Origin: Sulfurirhabdus autotrophica
GTDB taxonomy: Bacteria; Pseudomonadota; Gammaproteobacteria; Burkholderiales; SMCO01
Assembly (NCBI RefSeq): GCF_004346685.1
Contig: NZ_SMCO01000005.1
Span: forward strand, 1 to 64,000
Direction of reading: 5' to 3'
Length of the DNA stretch: 64,000 nucleotides
The position numbers and the translations under genes are program-made. Positions within the stretch are counted from its first letter, which is position 1, and each line of letters begins with the position of its first letter. A model generated the notes under the pieces. That model saw only the letters and a list, made by a program, of their open reading frames with translations, searched no databases and had not been told where the DNA came from. This document shows, in pieces, positions 26,828-37,459 of the stretch.

Positions 26828-28998
26828 CGCGCCACCATTTTTTCTCGACGCCGGTAGGCAATCACAGCAGGAACAATTACAACAAACAGCAGCAAAAACA
26901 TTCCAGCCAAGGGCCACAATACTGGCTGATTCCATTCACGTTGTTTCTGACTGCGCAACTTTGCATCAATCCGTTCATACTTCAGGCCATTATTCGCCAT
27001 GTGATTTGGCTTTACGTTATGCATCCATGCATGATAGAGCCCGTACTCCTTCGGATGATAACCCCACAACCAGGGAGCATCATAACGAGCAATTTTCAAC
27101 ATTTCATCAATAATGGACTGCCTTTTATCCCCATTTTCCATCGTTTTCATTTGCTCGAAAAGCCGATTGTATTCAGGATTATTATAATTGGCAGAGTTCT
27201 CCCCTTCCTTTCCCACACGGCTATTTGGTCCATGTAACAAAAACATGAAATTCTCCGGGTCAGGGTAATCTGCATTCCAGCCCCAGTAAAAAATCTGCGC
27301 ATTGCCACTGCGAATTTTGTCCTGAAACCGGTTATAGTCCGTACTGCGAATTTGCAATTGCAAATTCAGTTTCATGAACTGCTTACGCAACCAGTCCAGC
27401 CGCGCCTTGAAGTCCGGCCCGCTACCTGTGGTATCCAGATTCAATAATAGGGGTTTGCCAGTTTTCGCATCTCTGCCATCAGCATATCCAGCTTCAGCCA
27501 ACAAACGCTTAGCTTCTTCGATAGACTTTCGCTTTGGGGCACCATTTACCCAATCATAAACATAAGGATTAATACCCTCTTTACCCCCCTTGTAGCCAAA
27601 GATGCCCGGTGGAATCAAACTTTGCGCCGGAATACCACGACCATTAGCAAAAATAGAAACAAATTCTTCATAATCTACCGCGATAGAAATAGCTTGCCGC
27701 AGTTTTCTTGCTTGATCACTGGCGCCCCCAACCACAGAATCCAACATATTAAAGCCCATATAATTGGTTGAAGTAGATACTGATGTGAGCAATCGGATAT
27801 TTTTCTTTTTCATACTGTCGGTGACGGTTGGCTCACCCTGTGCATTCACCACAACAGCCTGATCAAAACTATCAGAACTAATCCCGGACAAATCATAATA
27901 ACCTTGCAAAAACTTGTTCCAGTAAGGAATACTTTCCTTTTCCAGACTGAATATCACTTTATCGATAAACGGCATCGGCTTACCCGCGTCCTGAAGCAGT
28001 CCTGCCGTTTCATCCCCGGGCTCGCCTTCAACAGGATAACGCTCGCCATGAAAATTGGGATTACGTTCCAGCACCATCTGCCGGTTTGGATTATTAACGG
28101 TTAACATATAGGGCCCTGTGCCAACCGGGTACCAGTCCAGACTAAAATTTTTCTCTACCATTCCAGGTTGAGAATAGAAACGATCCGCCTCCTCAGGAAC
28201 AGGCGCAAAAAATGGCATGGCCAGCCAATAAGCCATTTGAGGATACTTACCCTTTATTTTAAGGCGATAAGTATAACGATCGACTACTTCAACGCCTTCA
28301 AGCGGATATTGGGAAAGATCCAGATAGGCATTGCGCCCTTCTTTAGCCACCAAGGCATCCTGTGCCTTTTGTAAAGTATTAGCGTATGCCTTAAGGCCAA
28401 CAATATAGTCACTCATCACGCCAAAAATGGGCGAATGCAACTTTGGATGAGCTAACCGTTTTATTTCATGGACAAAATCTTCTGCAACCAGCTCACGACT
28501 ACCTGTCTGTTTAAAATCTGATAAAACCTGAAAATGCGCCAGATCATCTGCTGTCATGCCTTGATAAATCAATTTTCCATTTTGGTCACGCGCAAACGCC
28601 GGATGAGGTTGATATAAAACCCCTGGGGGAATATGAATCTCATAAACGCTGCTATCAATAATAGAATCATCAGCTGTGTCGGGCAGACGCTTACCCTGCT
28701 TATCAAAATAAGCCAATCGGGGCATTTCAGCCGCACCAAATGGAATCAACGTATAGGGACGTTTCAGATAATGATATTGCAGAGGAGGCTCATAAATCTG
28801 GGCAATAATCGCCAATTCATTGGCACTATAGGATTGTGCCGGGTCAAGATGCTTGGGTCGTTCCGTAAAAGAAGAATACAGAATGTTTTTTCCGTCATCA
28901 GACTCTGGATAGGGATTATTCCAGGGAGTCATATTGCAAGCTGCCAAAAACAGGGGCAACAGGCAAACAAACAGATCTTTTAAAGAGGGCAGTGTCAT
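26824..28998 (-). CDS. yejA: peptide-binding lipoprotein (SBP family 5) with C-terminal membrane anchor
   Basis: 724 residues from ATG 28998 (GTG 29007 is also possible). A lipobox LAAC lies at about residue 20, so the mature protein should be lipidated. The body is an extracellular solute-binding protein family 5 domain that binds oligopeptides (KHLDPAQSYSANELAIIAQI; GFNMLDSVVGGASDQARKLR). Unusually, the last 30 residues form a hydrophobic helix followed by positive charges (LAGMFLLLFVVIVPAVIAYR RREK). The protein could therefore be held in the inner membrane at both ends. First gene of yejABEF and divergent from fabI. Confidence 0.9.
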   Translation of the reverse strand: MTLPSLKDLFVCLLPLFLAACNMTPWNNPYPESDDGKNILYSSFTERPKHLDPAQSYSANELAIIAQIYEPPLQYHYLKRPYTLIPFGAAEMPRLAYFDKQGKRLPDTADDSIIDSSVYEIHIPPGVLYQPHPAFARDQNGKLIYQGMTADDLAHFQVLSDFKQTGSRELVAEDFVHEIKRLAHPKLHSPIFGVMSDYIVGLKAYANTLQKAQDALVAKEGRNAYLDLSQYPLEGVEVVDRYTYRLKIKGKYPQMAYWLAMPFFAPVPEEADRFYSQPGMVEKNFSLDWYPVGTGPYMLTVNNPNRQMVLERNPNFHGERYPVEGEPGDETAGLLQDAGKPMPFIDKVIFSLEKESIPYWNKFLQGYYDLSGISSDSFDQAVVVNAQGEPTVTDSMKKKNIRLLTSVSTSTNYMGFNMLDSVVGGASDQARKLRQAISIAVDYEEFVSIFANGRGIPAQSLIPPGIFGYKGGKEGINPYVYDWVNGAPKRKSIEEAKRLLAEAGYADGRDAKTGKPLLLNLDTTGSGPDFKARLDWLRKQFMKLNLQLQIRSTDYNRFQDKIRSGNAQIFYWGWNADYPDPENFMFLLHGPNSRVGKEGENSANYNNPEYNRLFEQMKTMENGDKRQSIIDEMLKIARYDAPWLWGYHPKEYGLYHAWMHNVKPNHMANNGLKYERIDAKLRSQKQREWNQPVLWPLAGMFLLLFVVIVPAVIAYRRREKMVAR

Positions 28999-29081
28999 TG
29001 GATTCACAGTTTACCGTAAACCGGTTGTAGCCGTCATCTCAATCTCCTGTCATCAACACAGAAAGCCGAATTGCAACAATT

Positions 29082-29090
29082 TGCTATAAT
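29082..29090 (+). promoter_or_regulatory. extended -10 promoter of fabI
   Basis: TGC-TATAAT (TATAAT at 29085-29090) is a perfect extended -10 element 37 bases before the fabI ATG. No -35 hexamer is in the right place, as expected for this promoter class. Confidence 0.55.
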
Positions 29091-29126
29091 AATTATATTG
29101 AATAAAAACACATCTAAGGAACAGTA

Positions 29127-29909
29127 ATGGGATTTATGTCGAACAAACGTGTGCTGATCACCGGACTAATCAGCAACCGATCGATCGCTTACGGTATTGC
29201 AACAGCAATGAAAAGAGAAGGAGCAGAGCTTGCCTTCACCTATCAGGGCGAGCGAGTAAAAGATCGTGTCATTGAATTGGCAAATGAGTTTGACACCAAA
29301 TTGATTTTTCCTTGCGATGTCAGCAGCGATGCAGAAATTGACCAGCTTTTTATTGAATTAGGTAAATACTGGGATTGTCTGGATTCTATCGTTCATTCTG
29401 TGGCATTTGTTCCAAAAGATGCCTTGTCAGGTGAATATATAGACAACGTTACCCGAGAAAACTTTCGTATTGCCCACGATATCAGCTCCTACAGCTTTAC
29501 TGCTCTAGCTAAAGCAGCGCTCCCCATGATGCAAGGCCGAAATGCATCACTACTGACATTAACTTATTTAGGTTCCGTTCGCGCCATACCTCACTACAAC
29601 GTAATGGGATTGGCCAAAGCCAGCTTGGAGTCCAGCGTACTTTACCTGGCACAAAGTCTCGGTTCAAGAAACATACGCGTCAATGCCATATCTGCCGGAC
29701 CCATAAAAACACTTGCAGCGAGTGGCATTACGGATTTTGGCAAGATTTTCGATTTTGTTGAAAAAAATGCACCATTACACCGTAACGTGACTATTGAAGA
29801 AGTAGGTAACACCGCTGCATTTCTTTGCAGCGATCTTGCCAGTGGTATAACAGGGGAAATTACTTATGTTGATGCCGGCTTCAATTCTTCCGTTGGCGGC
29901 ATACAATAA
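29127..29909 (+). CDS. fabI: enoyl-[acyl-carrier-protein] reductase (NADH)
   Basis: A 260-residue short-chain reductase with the FabI-specific nucleotide loop ([16 protein letters not shown]) and the catalytic set Y147, Y157, K164 in [20 protein letters not shown]. It reduces enoyl-ACP in the last step of each fatty acid elongation cycle and is the triclosan target. ATG 29127 is preceded by AAGGA. It is monocistronic and convergent with ppiD. Confidence 0.96.
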   Translation: MGFMSNKRVLITGLISNRSIAYGIATAMKREGAELAFTYQGERVKDRVIELANEFDTKLIFPCDVSSDAEIDQLFIELGKYWDCLDSIVHSVAFVPKDALSGEYIDNVTRENFRIAHDISSYSFTALAKAALPMMQGRNASLLTLTYLGSVRAIPHYNVMGLAKASLESSVLYLAQSLGSRNIRVNAISAGPIKTLAASGITDFGKIFDFVEKNAPLHRNVTIEEVGNTAAFLCSDLASGITGEITYVDAGFNSSVGGIQ

Positions 29910-30001
29910 ACAGAGCAGGTATATCAAGATAATACATGCTGCCAATACTGAGTATCAGCAGACATAACCCTATCAAAACAATCACGCAACATTAATGCTT
30001 A

Positions 30002-30032
30002 ACAGGAGCAAGCTCAATTACCTTGCCCCTGT
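30002..30032. terminator. possible bidirectional terminator between fabI and ppiD
   Basis: ACAGGAGCAAG (30002-30012) pairs with CTTGCCCCTGT (30022-30032) with one wobble pair and a 9-nt loop. It lies eight bases before the ppiD stop and about 90 after fabI. There is no T-run, so confidence is modest. Confidence 0.4.
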
Positions 30033-30039
30033 AATCTGA

Positions 30040-31944
30040 TTAGCGTTCAGCTTTAACCAGTTTTTCCTTCATTACCTTGATTTCAGCCTGCTTTTTCAGT
30101 GAAGCCAGATAAACAGCTGTTTGCTCAGATGCGACTAGCTCAGACAACCCTTGTGCGTAAGCTTTTCTTTTTGCTTCATCAATACCAGTCGCATCCGTTA
30201 CTTTCGATATTTTCAGCAAAGTGAATCCACCATGTGGATTCTCAACGCCTGCATAAGCCGGTAACTTATGGGCATTAGCTTTAAATACCTGAATTAAAGC
30301 CGCTTCATCCAAACCTTGCGCATTTTGACGCGTAATAGTTTTGGAAGCATCCCATGCTAAGGCAACCGATTTACCCTGCCTTAACTGCGCAAGCATTGTT
30401 TCACCTTGCTCTTTAGCCATAACAACTGCTTGTTCATTCTGTAAACGTTCTGCAATTGCTGAACTCACTTGATCAAACGGTTTGGTACTAGCCGCTTTAT
30501 GATCAATCACTCGGGCAGAAACCAAGGTATTGGAAGCCACCTCGATCGCTTCGGTATTACGCTTATTATTCAAGATTTCATCTGAAAACAGCGCTTGCAA
30601 TACCTTCTCGTTATTTAAACCAGCACCATCACCGCTTGTCCTGCTCACCCATCCGCTGGTTTGAACAGTCAGTTTCAATGCATCCGCAGCAGGCTTTAAG
30701 CTATCACCCTGTTCATATACAATATTGCTAAAATTATCAGCTACTTCAGCAAATTTTTTGCTGGCCTTCTGTTTTTTCAATTCAGAAACTATTTCACCTT
30801 TCACTTCATCAAGTGCGCGGGATTTAGCAGGCTTAATTGCTGTGAGCTTAATGATATGCAATCCGAAGTCAGATTTTACTGGGCCTGTGATCTCGCCAAC
30901 AGTCATCTTGAACGCAGCTTCTTCAAATGGTTTAACCATTGCGCCTCGACCAAACATACCCAGATCCCCACCCTGTGCAGCAGAGCCCGAATCTTGAGAA
31001 TACTTTTTAGCTAACTCTGCAAAATCAGCAGGGTGACTATTAACTTCTTTCAACACCTGATTTGCTTTCTTATTCGCAGCAGTTTTTTCAGCCGCAGTGG
31101 CATCGGGAGCAACACTAATCAAAATATGTGCAGCCTGGCGCTCTTCAACCGTCTGATACTGCTTTGAATGCGATAAAAAATAATTCTTCACTTCCTCATC
31201 GCTCACTTGCACTTGAGAAAGCAACGCGTCAGCTGAAAGCACAACATATTCAGCCCTCACCTGTTCAGGCACTTTAAAATCTGCAAGGTGGCTATCGTAA
31301 TAAGATTTAACAGCAGCAGGTTCAATCTTTATTTTGGATAAAAATTGTTCAGGCTTCACTACATGTACGCTGGCTTCTCGCTGTTGCTCACTGGCCTTCA
31401 TCACAGCTTCCACCACTGTATGCGACATAAACTGACTTGCGGTCAATCCACCTATAAGTTGCTGACTCATCAGCTCCTGCCTGACACGTGATTCGAACAT
31501 GGAAGGAGTCATATTCTGATTTCGCAGCAACGCATCATAGCGTTCTTTTTGGAACTGGCCATCTTGCTGAAAAGCAGGAATTTGCGCAATCACACTGGCG
31601 AGCTGAGCATCAGTGATTGCCACGCCTATCTTGCTAGCCTCTTGAACGAGCAAATGTTGATTTATGAGATTATCAAGGACAGATTGTCTCACCTCAGGGC
31701 TATCTAGCAGCGCAGGATCAAAACTCCCACCCAACTTGGTACGTAACCGTTCCTGCTGGTCTTTCAATGCCTGGGAAAACTCCTGGGATAATATTTTCTG
31801 ACCATTTACAGAAGCAATGACATCCGCTTCGCCCTTATTATGAATATAGGAATCTACACCCCACAACGCAAAAGGCACAATGATCAGTGCAAGAATGATT
31901 TTAGCGAAAATTCCCTGAGCACGGTCACGTATAGCTTCCAGCAT
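30040..31944 (-). CDS. ppiD: periplasmic folding chaperone / peptidyl-prolyl isomerase
   Basis: 634 residues. A single N-terminal membrane anchor ([18 protein letters not shown]) is followed by a SurA-like N domain, a parvulin (PpiC) domain at about 265-370 ([42 protein letters not shown]) and a second PPIase-like C-terminal part. This is the SurA_N_3/PpiD layout; the protein holds newly exported outer-membrane proteins at the SecYEG exit. Placement after hupB and two tRNA genes in the lon-clp block is the usual proteobacterial order. Confidence 0.93.
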   Translation of the reverse strand: MLEAIRDRAQGIFAKIILALIIVPFALWGVDSYIHNKGEADVIASVNGQKILSQEFSQALKDQQERLRTKLGGSFDPALLDSPEVRQSVLDNLINQHLLVQEASKIGVAITDAQLASVIAQIPAFQQDGQFQKERYDALLRNQNMTPSMFESRVRQELMSQQLIGGLTASQFMSHTVVEAVMKASEQQREASVHVVKPEQFLSKIKIEPAAVKSYYDSHLADFKVPEQVRAEYVVLSADALLSQVQVSDEEVKNYFLSHSKQYQTVEERQAAHILISVAPDATAAEKTAANKKANQVLKEVNSHPADFAELAKKYSQDSGSAAQGGDLGMFGRGAMVKPFEEAAFKMTVGEITGPVKSDFGLHIIKLTAIKPAKSRALDEVKGEIVSELKKQKASKKFAEVADNFSNIVYEQGDSLKPAADALKLTVQTSGWVSRTSGDGAGLNNEKVLQALFSDEILNNKRNTEAIEVASNTLVSARVIDHKAASTKPFDQVSSAIAERLQNEQAVVMAKEQGETMLAQLRQGKSVALAWDASKTITRQNAQGLDEAALIQVFKANAHKLPAYAGVENPHGGFTLLKISKVTDATGIDEAKRKAYAQGLSELVASEQTAVYLASLKKQAEIKVMKEKLVKAER

Positions 31945-32066
31945 ATTTATTTACCTGAATTAGATCAAATAACGAAGATTAAAGGGTTATTCACGATGAG
32001 TAAAGAGGACAGTACTCAAAAACCCACTCAAAGAGGATATCCAACGCCAATAACGAAGCTGAAATG

Positions 32067-32096
32067 AAAAAAGGATGAACCTGAGTTCATCCTTTT
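32067..32096 (-). terminator. rho-independent terminator of the tRNA-Val/tRNA-Asp transcript
   Basis: On the minus strand AAAAGGATGAAC and GTTCATCCTTTT pair perfectly over a 4-nt loop, then TTTTTTC follows. It lies just after the tRNA-Asp 3' end. Confidence 0.8.
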
Positions 32097-32100
32097 AAAT

Positions 32101-32177
32101 TGGCGGAGTGGACGGGACTCGAACCCGCGACCTCAGCCGTGACAGGGCTGCATTCTAACCAACTGAACTACCACTCC
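32101..32177 (-). tRNA. tRNA-Asp (GTC)
   Basis: The 77-nt cloverleaf starts GGAGTGG on the minus strand and ends with encoded CCA (TGG at 32101-32103). The anticodon loop reads CTGTCAC, giving GTC. The T-arm GGTTCGAACCC is normal. Confidence 0.96.
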
Positions 32178-32193
32178 AAAAACTAAAATCTTA

Positions 32194-32269
32194 TGGTGGG
32201 TGCTGAGGGGCTCGAACCCCCGACATTCGCCTTGTAAGGGCGACGCTCTACCAGCTGAGCTAAGCACCC
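32194..32269 (-). tRNA. tRNA-Val (TAC)
   Basis: A 76-nt cloverleaf on the minus strand, GGGTGCTTAGCTCAGC at the 5' end and encoded CCA at the 3' end. The anticodon loop CTTACAA gives TAC. It lies 51 bases after hupB and 16 before tRNA-Asp, probably in one transcript. Confidence 0.96.
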
Positions 32270-32320
32270 GTCTTGTTAAGATGTCTTGCTATTTACAATT
32301 CATCTTCAACCAAAGAGGCG

Positions 32321-32593
32321 CTAGTTTACACTATCTTTTAGCGCTTTACCAGCGCGAAATTTAGGTATTTTTGCTGCCTTGATTTTAATGGTTGCTCCGG
32401 TACGCGGATTGCGACCATTACGGGCAGCCCGCTTCCCAACGTAAAACGTACCAAAACCAACCAGTGTAACCATCTCACCTTTTTTCATCGCACCTTTAAC
32501 GGCTGTAATAGTAGCGTCAAGAGCACGGCCTGCAGCAGCTTTAGAAACATCAGCTTGTTTTGCAATTTGATCGATTAATTCAGATTTGTTCAC
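32321..32593 (-). CDS. hupB: DNA-binding protein HU (beta type)
   Basis: 90 residues from a GTG start at 32593, which gives the standard HU opening (M)[17 protein letters not shown] and is preceded by GGGGA. The DNA-binding arm is [19 protein letters not shown] and the end is KALKDSVN. It bends DNA and packs the nucleoid as a dimer. It sits after lon in the same direction, the usual lon-hupB linkage, but the perfect terminator after lon and its own promoter at 32647-32676 make it largely independent. Confidence 0.95.
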   Translation of the reverse strand: MNKSELIDQIAKQADVSKAAAGRALDATITAVKGAMKKGEMVTLVGFGTFYVGKRAARNGRNPRTGATIKIKAAKIPKFRAGKALKDSVN

Positions 32594-32646
32594 GTTGAGT
32601 CCCCTTTCTACAAAAATTGTAAATACAGGAAATGCCTGCAACCCGC

Positions 32647-32676
32647 TTTATATCAAGCCACAAAACACTGTGTCAA
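32647..32676 (-). promoter_or_regulatory. sigma-70 promoter of hupB
   Basis: On the minus strand TTGACA (32671-32676) is followed after 18 bases by TATAAA (32647-32652), 53 bases before the GTG start. Both hexamers are near perfect. Confidence 0.7.
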
Positions 32677-32868
32677 GTGATTTACGGAAAATATATACTT
32701 AAATAAAACTTACAAAATAGATTAAGCGTTTAAACACAATTAGATACATAGCATCTATCACAATGATATCGAACAGTTTCCAAAACTAAATTTCTGACTC
32801 ACATATCAGCGAAATCTCAATGCTATAGTGCAATTTTCAATTGCTATTGATATTTACATTACTGAAAC

Positions 32869-32904
32869 TAATAAGGGTGAATGCTTTCACATTCACCCTT
32901 ATTA
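32869..32904 (-). terminator. terminator after lon
   Basis: TAATAAGGGTGAATG (32869-32883) and CATTCACCCTTATTA (32890-32904) pair over all 15 bases with a 6-nt loop, 21 bases beyond the lon stop. A poly-T tail is weak, but the stem ends in A/T pairs on both sides. The remaining 190 bases to hupB hold the hupB promoter and nothing else I can name. Confidence 0.7.
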
Positions 32905-32925
32905 TATTGCCAGTTTTAAACCAAC

Positions 32926-35349
32926 CTAGTGTTTAATCACCGCTGGTTTCTTTTCTTCCGCAACTGGTGGTACCGCAGTTGCGGCATCAACCGGAGGTGC
33001 CTCTTCGAGCGGTTTTGGCTTACGCTCCAGTGCCAGATCAAGCACCTGATCTATCCATTTTACCGGATGAATATCAAGTTTATTCTTGATGTTATCTGGA
33101 ATATCCACCAGATCCTTCACGTTTTCTTCTGGAATCAACACCGTCTTAATTCCACCGCGATGTGCTGCGAGTAGCTTTTCCTTCAGTCCACCAATAGGCA
33201 GAATCTCACCACGCAAGGTAATCTCGCCTGTCATGGCAACATCGGCACGCACAGGAATGCCTGTCAGTACGGATACCATCGCTGTAGTGATTGCTCCACC
33301 TGCACTCGGGCCATCTTTCGGTGTTGCACCTTCAGGCAGGTGAATGTGGATATCATTCTTCTGATAGAAGTCTTCAGGTATACCCAGTATACGTGAACGA
33401 CTTCTTACCACACTCAAGGCAGCCTGAATTGATTCTTGCATTACTTCACCCAGCTTACCTGTTGTAATCATCTTGCCCCGACCAGGAAGCAGTGCACTTT
33501 CAATGGTCAACAACTCACCACCTACTTCAGTCCAAGCAAGCCCGGTAACCTGACCAATTTGATTATTTTTCTCGGCTATACCATAACTAAAACGACGAAC
33601 GCCTAAAAATTTATCCAGATTACGCGCGTTAACTGTGACCTTGTTGCCACGCGCCTGTTTTAACAGCAGGGTTTTTACCACCTTGCGGCAAATTTTGGCA
33701 ACTTCACGATCCAGCGAACGCACACCAGCTTCGCGTGTGTAATAACGCACAATATCGCGTATGGCACTTTCAGAAACAATGAGTTCTGTAGGTTTCAGGC
33801 CATGATTCTGCATCTGCTTATCAAGCAAGTAGCGCATAGCGATATTCACTTTTTCATCTTCCGTATACCCTGAAAGACGAATAATTTCCATACGATCCAG
33901 TAATGGACCTGGAATATTCATGGTATTCGCAGTAGCTACAAACATCACGTCAGACAAATCGTATTCTACTTCGACATAATGGTCGACAAACGTATGATTT
34001 TGTTCAGGATCCAGCACCTCTAGTAATGCAGAGGATGGGTCGCCACGGAAATCCTGCCCCATTTTATCCACTTCATCCAGCAGGAATAATGGATTGCGCA
34101 CTCCCGACTTTGTCATGCTTTGCAAAATCTTGCCCGGCATAGAACCAATATAAGTACGACGATGGCCGCGAATTTCAGCTTCGTCTCTCACGCCGCCAAG
34201 CGCCATACGGATAAACTTACGGTTTGTGGCTTTAGCAATGGACTGCCCCAGCGATGTCTTACCAACTCCGGGCGGCCCAACCAGACAAAGAATGGGAGCT
34301 TTTAATTTATCAACACGCTGTTGCACTGCAAGATATTCGATAATCCGCTCTTTAACCTTTTCCAAACCGTAATGATCTTTATCCAGCACTTCTTCTGCAA
34401 CACGCAGATCTTTACTGATTTTGGTTTTCTTTTTCCAGGGCAGCCCTACCAGCGTATCAATATAAGTACGCACGACGGTAGCTTCTGCAGACATAGGTGA
34501 CATTAGACGAAGCTTTTTCAGTTCTGCCTCAGCCTTTATTTTAGCTTCTTTAGGCATCTGAGCACCCTTGATTTTCTTATCAAGTTCATCAAGATCTGCA
34601 CCTTCTTCAATTTCGCCGAGTTCTTTTTGAATGGCCTTAACCTGCTCATTCAAATAGTATTCACGCTGACTTTTTTCCATCTGGCGCTTAACACGACCAC
34701 GGATACGTTTTTCAACTTGAAGTATGTCAATTTCTGTTTCCATCAAGCTCATAAGATGCTCAAGACGTTTGCCAACATCCAGCATTTCCAGCACTTCCTG
34801 TTTTTGCTCCAATTTAAGCGGCAAATGTGCTGCAATTGTATCAGCAAGGCGACCGGCTTCATCAATTCCTGCCAATGAGGTCAATATTTCAGGTGGAATT
34901 TTTTTATTCAGTTTCACATACTGATCAAACTGAGCGACCAAAGCACGCTTCATCGCTTCAACTTCATGATCTTCCATTTCATCTGTCGCAATAGGTTTTG
35001 CACGCGCAGAATAATGCGTTTTATCATCAATGAATTCTAGGATATTTGAGCGTTTTTCGCCTTCCACCAGCACTTTCACTGTTCCATCAGGCAATTTCAG
35101 CATTTGCAAAATACTTGCAACGCTACCAATCTCATACAGGTCTTCTGGAGTTGGCTCATCTTTTGCTGCGGATTTCTGCGCCACCAGCAAAATGTTCTTG
35201 CCGGATTCCATTGCAGTTTCAAGCGCCTTTATTGATTTTGGACGCCCCACGAACAAGGGAATGACCATATGCGGAAACACTACTACATCTCGCAATGGCA
35301 GTAACGGTAAAGTCACTTCATCAGTGATCGGATTTTCAATATTTGCCAT
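32926..35349 (-). CDS. lon: ATP-dependent protease Lon
   Basis: 807 residues in the normal LonA order: N-domain (about 12-205), coiled-coil, AAA+ with Walker [10 protein letters not shown] from residue 358 and LLDEVDKMG, then the peptidase domain with catalytic Ser682 (DGPSAGG) and a following Lys dyad. A variable Pro/Lys-rich tail of about 30 residues ends the protein. It degrades misfolded and regulatory proteins. A sigma-32-like promoter lies upstream, so heat induction is likely. It follows clpX in the same direction with a 176-base gap. Confidence 0.97.
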   Translation of the reverse strand: MANIENPITDEVTLPLLPLRDVVVFPHMVIPLFVGRPKSIKALETAMESGKNILLVAQKSAAKDEPTPEDLYEIGSVASILQMLKLPDGTVKVLVEGEKRSNILEFIDDKTHYSARAKPIATDEMEDHEVEAMKRALVAQFDQYVKLNKKIPPEILTSLAGIDEAGRLADTIAAHLPLKLEQKQEVLEMLDVGKRLEHLMSLMETEIDILQVEKRIRGRVKRQMEKSQREYYLNEQVKAIQKELGEIEEGADLDELDKKIKGAQMPKEAKIKAEAELKKLRLMSPMSAEATVVRTYIDTLVGLPWKKKTKISKDLRVAEEVLDKDHYGLEKVKERIIEYLAVQQRVDKLKAPILCLVGPPGVGKTSLGQSIAKATNRKFIRMALGGVRDEAEIRGHRRTYIGSMPGKILQSMTKSGVRNPLFLLDEVDKMGQDFRGDPSSALLEVLDPEQNHTFVDHYVEVEYDLSDVMFVATANTMNIPGPLLDRMEIIRLSGYTEDEKVNIAMRYLLDKQMQNHGLKPTELIVSESAIRDIVRYYTREAGVRSLDREVAKICRKVVKTLLLKQARGNKVTVNARNLDKFLGVRRFSYGIAEKNNQIGQVTGLAWTEVGGELLTIESALLPGRGKMITTGKLGEVMQESIQAALSVVRSRSRILGIPEDFYQKNDIHIHLPEGATPKDGPSAGGAITTAMVSVLTGIPVRADVAMTGEITLRGEILPIGGLKEKLLAAHRGGIKTVLIPEENVKDLVDIPDNIKNKLDIHPVKWIDQVLDLALERKPKPLEEAPPVDAATAVPPVAEEKKPAVIKH

Positions 35350-35385
35350 GTCATCCCACCTAAAAAATTACGGATAGAAACTCTA

Positions 35386-35413
35386 GTTGAGGGCCGACTT
35401 CGTGAATTTCAAG
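35386..35413 (-). promoter_or_regulatory. heat-shock (sigma-32) promoter of lon
   Basis: On the minus strand CTTGAAA (35407-35413) is a perfect sigma-32 -35 element. After exactly 13 bases comes CCCTCAAC (35386-35393), close to the -10 consensus CCCCATNT. It lies 37 bases before the lon ATG. Confidence 0.6.
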
Positions 35414-35488
35414 TCATTCAAGGAGCAGTTGGCAATAAATTTGCACAATGTGATGAAAAAAACAATCAATCAAGTACTACAACTTCAA

Positions 35489-35516
35489 GGAATACAGGGC
35501 ATAAACCCTATACTCC
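35489..35516 (-). terminator. weak hairpin between clpX and lon
   Basis: Minus-strand GGAGTATAGGG and CCCTGTATTCC pair with two G-U wobbles around a 6-nt loop, ten bases after the clpX stop. No T-run follows; it may attenuate more than end transcription. Confidence 0.35.
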
Positions 35517-35525
35517 TCAATATAA

Positions 35526-36791
35526 TCAAGCAGATTCAGCAGCCTTCGGCTTGTCTGCATAAATAAGCAGCGGTTTGCCTTCCGCATCTATCACGCTATC
35601 ATCCAGCACCACTTTGCTCACATTAGACAAGGATGGCAAATCAAACATCGTATCCAATAAAGCATGCTCAATAATTGAACGTAAACCACGTGCACCCGTT
35701 TTGCGTGCCAAAGCTTTGCGAGAGATCGCATCTAGGGCTTCCGTACGGAATTCCAGCTCTACACCTTCCATCTGGAATAATTTCTGAAATTGCTTGGTCA
35801 ACGCATTTTTTGGTTCAGTCAGAATCTGCATCAAAGCCGCTTCATCCAGCTCTTCAAGCGTCGCAACTACTGGCAAACGCCCCACAAATTCAGGAATCAA
35901 TCCAAATTTAATAAGATCTTCCGGTTCTACGTCACGCAAAATCTCACCGATATCCTTCCGGTTATCTTTGCTCTTAACTTCTGCGCCGAATCCAATACCG
36001 CCCTTCTCAGCACGATTACGAATGACTTTATCCAACCCGCTAAACGCACCACCACATATGAAAAGGATGTTTGTGGTATCAACCTGAACAAATTCCTGAT
36101 TGGGGTGTTTACGACCACCTTGTGGAGGAACGGAAGCTACTGTACCTTCAATTAGTTTCAGCAAGGCTTGCTGTACACCTTCACCGGAAACATCACGCGT
36201 AATCGAAGGGTTATCGGATTTGCGAGAAATTTTGTCAATCTCATCGATATACACAATCCCCTGCTGCGCTTTCTCAACATCGTAATCGCATTTTTGCAAT
36301 AGCTTTTGAATGATGTTTTCTACGTCTTCACCTACATATCCCGCTTCAGTAAGGGTAGTTGCATCAGCCATCACAAAGGGTACATTAAGCAAACGCGCCA
36401 AAGTTTGGGCCAACAATGTTTTACCAGAACCAGTAGGCCCTACCAGTAAAATATTACTCTTGGCTAATTCAACTTCGTCTGTTTTACTTGAGTTTCTCAA
36501 GCGTTTGTAATGGTTATAAACCGCTACAGACAGAATTTTCTTAGCCTGATTCTGGCCAATCACATATTCATCCAGTATTGCACGGATTTCATGAGGAACC
36601 GGGAGTTCCAGTTTCCCAGTTTTTTCTGACTTGTCACCCTGAATTTCTTCACGAATGATGTCATTGCATAGCTCCACGCATTCATCACAAATGAACACTG
36701 AAGGGCCGGCGATCAGCTTTCTCACTTCGTGCTGGCTTTTGCCACAGAAAGAGCAATAAAGTAGTTTTTCGCCGCCAATTTTGTCAGACAT
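35526..36791 (-). CDS. clpX: Clp protease ATPase subunit ClpX
   Basis: 421 residues. The N-terminal zinc domain has four Cys in two pairs (CSFC ... CDEC, residues 10-38), followed by AAA+ Walker A GPTGSGKT, Walker [10 protein letters not shown] and the IGF-type loop that docks on ClpP (GIGFG). It unfolds tagged substrates and feeds them to ClpP. It follows clpP by 41 bases in the same operon. Confidence 0.97.
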   Translation of the reverse strand: MSDKIGGEKLLYCSFCGKSQHEVRKLIAGPSVFICDECVELCNDIIREEIQGDKSEKTGKLELPVPHEIRAILDEYVIGQNQAKKILSVAVYNHYKRLRNSSKTDEVELAKSNILLVGPTGSGKTLLAQTLARLLNVPFVMADATTLTEAGYVGEDVENIIQKLLQKCDYDVEKAQQGIVYIDEIDKISRKSDNPSITRDVSGEGVQQALLKLIEGTVASVPPQGGRKHPNQEFVQVDTTNILFICGGAFSGLDKVIRNRAEKGGIGFGAEVKSKDNRKDIGEILRDVEPEDLIKFGLIPEFVGRLPVVATLEELDEAALMQILTEPKNALTKQFQKLFQMEGVELEFRTEALDAISRKALARKTGARGLRSIIEHALLDTMFDLPSLSNVSKVVLDDSVIDAEGKPLLIYADKPKAAESA

Positions 36792-36832
36792 AACCCGTTT
36801 CCCTAAATTTACAATGTATTTTCAAAGCGTTA

Positions 36833-37459
36833 CTAAGCAGTTTCAGCTCTGGTTTCTAGCACTTTGTCAATTAATCCATACTTTACAGATTCCGCACCAC
36901 TCATGAAATAATCGCGGTCACTGTCTCTCTCAATAGTTTTGACTGTTTGACCAGAATGTTGAGATAACATTTCGTTCAAACGTCCACGCAGGTAGAGAAT
37001 TTCTTTAGCGTGAATCTCAATATCTGACGCTTGCCCCTGAAAACCACCACTAGGTTGATGAATCATGACGCGTGAATTAGGCAGGCAAAAACGCTTGCCT
37101 TTAGCTCCTGCTGTTAACAGGAAAGCCCCCATACTGGCAGCCTGACCAATACACAAAGTACTTACGTCTGGTTTAATGAACTGCATGGTGTCATAAATTG
37201 CCAAACCAGCAGAAACTGAACCACCTGGTGAGTTGATATACAAATGTATATCTTTATCCGGGTTTTCTGATTCCAGAAACAGTAATTGCGCCACAATCAG
37301 ATTAGCTGAAACTTCATTCACAGGTCCAACTAAAAAGACTACTCGCTCTTTCAATAAACGCGAGTAAATATCGTAGGCTCTTTCACCACGTCCAGTTTGT
37401 TCAACGACCATGGGTACCAGACCCAAGCCTTGTGGTTCCCAGTTACGATTTTCAATCAT
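36833..37459 (-). CDS. clpP: Clp protease proteolytic subunit ClpP
   Basis: 208 residues. The serine protease triad is S109 ([11 protein letters not shown]), H134 (VMIHQP) and D183 (DRDYF). The start overlaps the tig stop by four bases (ATGA), so the two are translationally coupled. It forms the double-heptamer chamber that works with ClpX. Confidence 0.97.
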   Translation of the reverse strand: MIENRNWEPQGLGLVPMVVEQTGRGERAYDIYSRLLKERVVFLVGPVNEVSANLIVAQLLFLESENPDKDIHLYINSPGGSVSAGLAIYDTMQFIKPDVSTLCIGQAASMGAFLLTAGAKGKRFCLPNSRVMIHQPSGGFQGQASDIEIHAKEILYLRGRLNEMLSQHSGQTVKTIERDSDRDYFMSGAESVKYGLIDKVLETRAETA

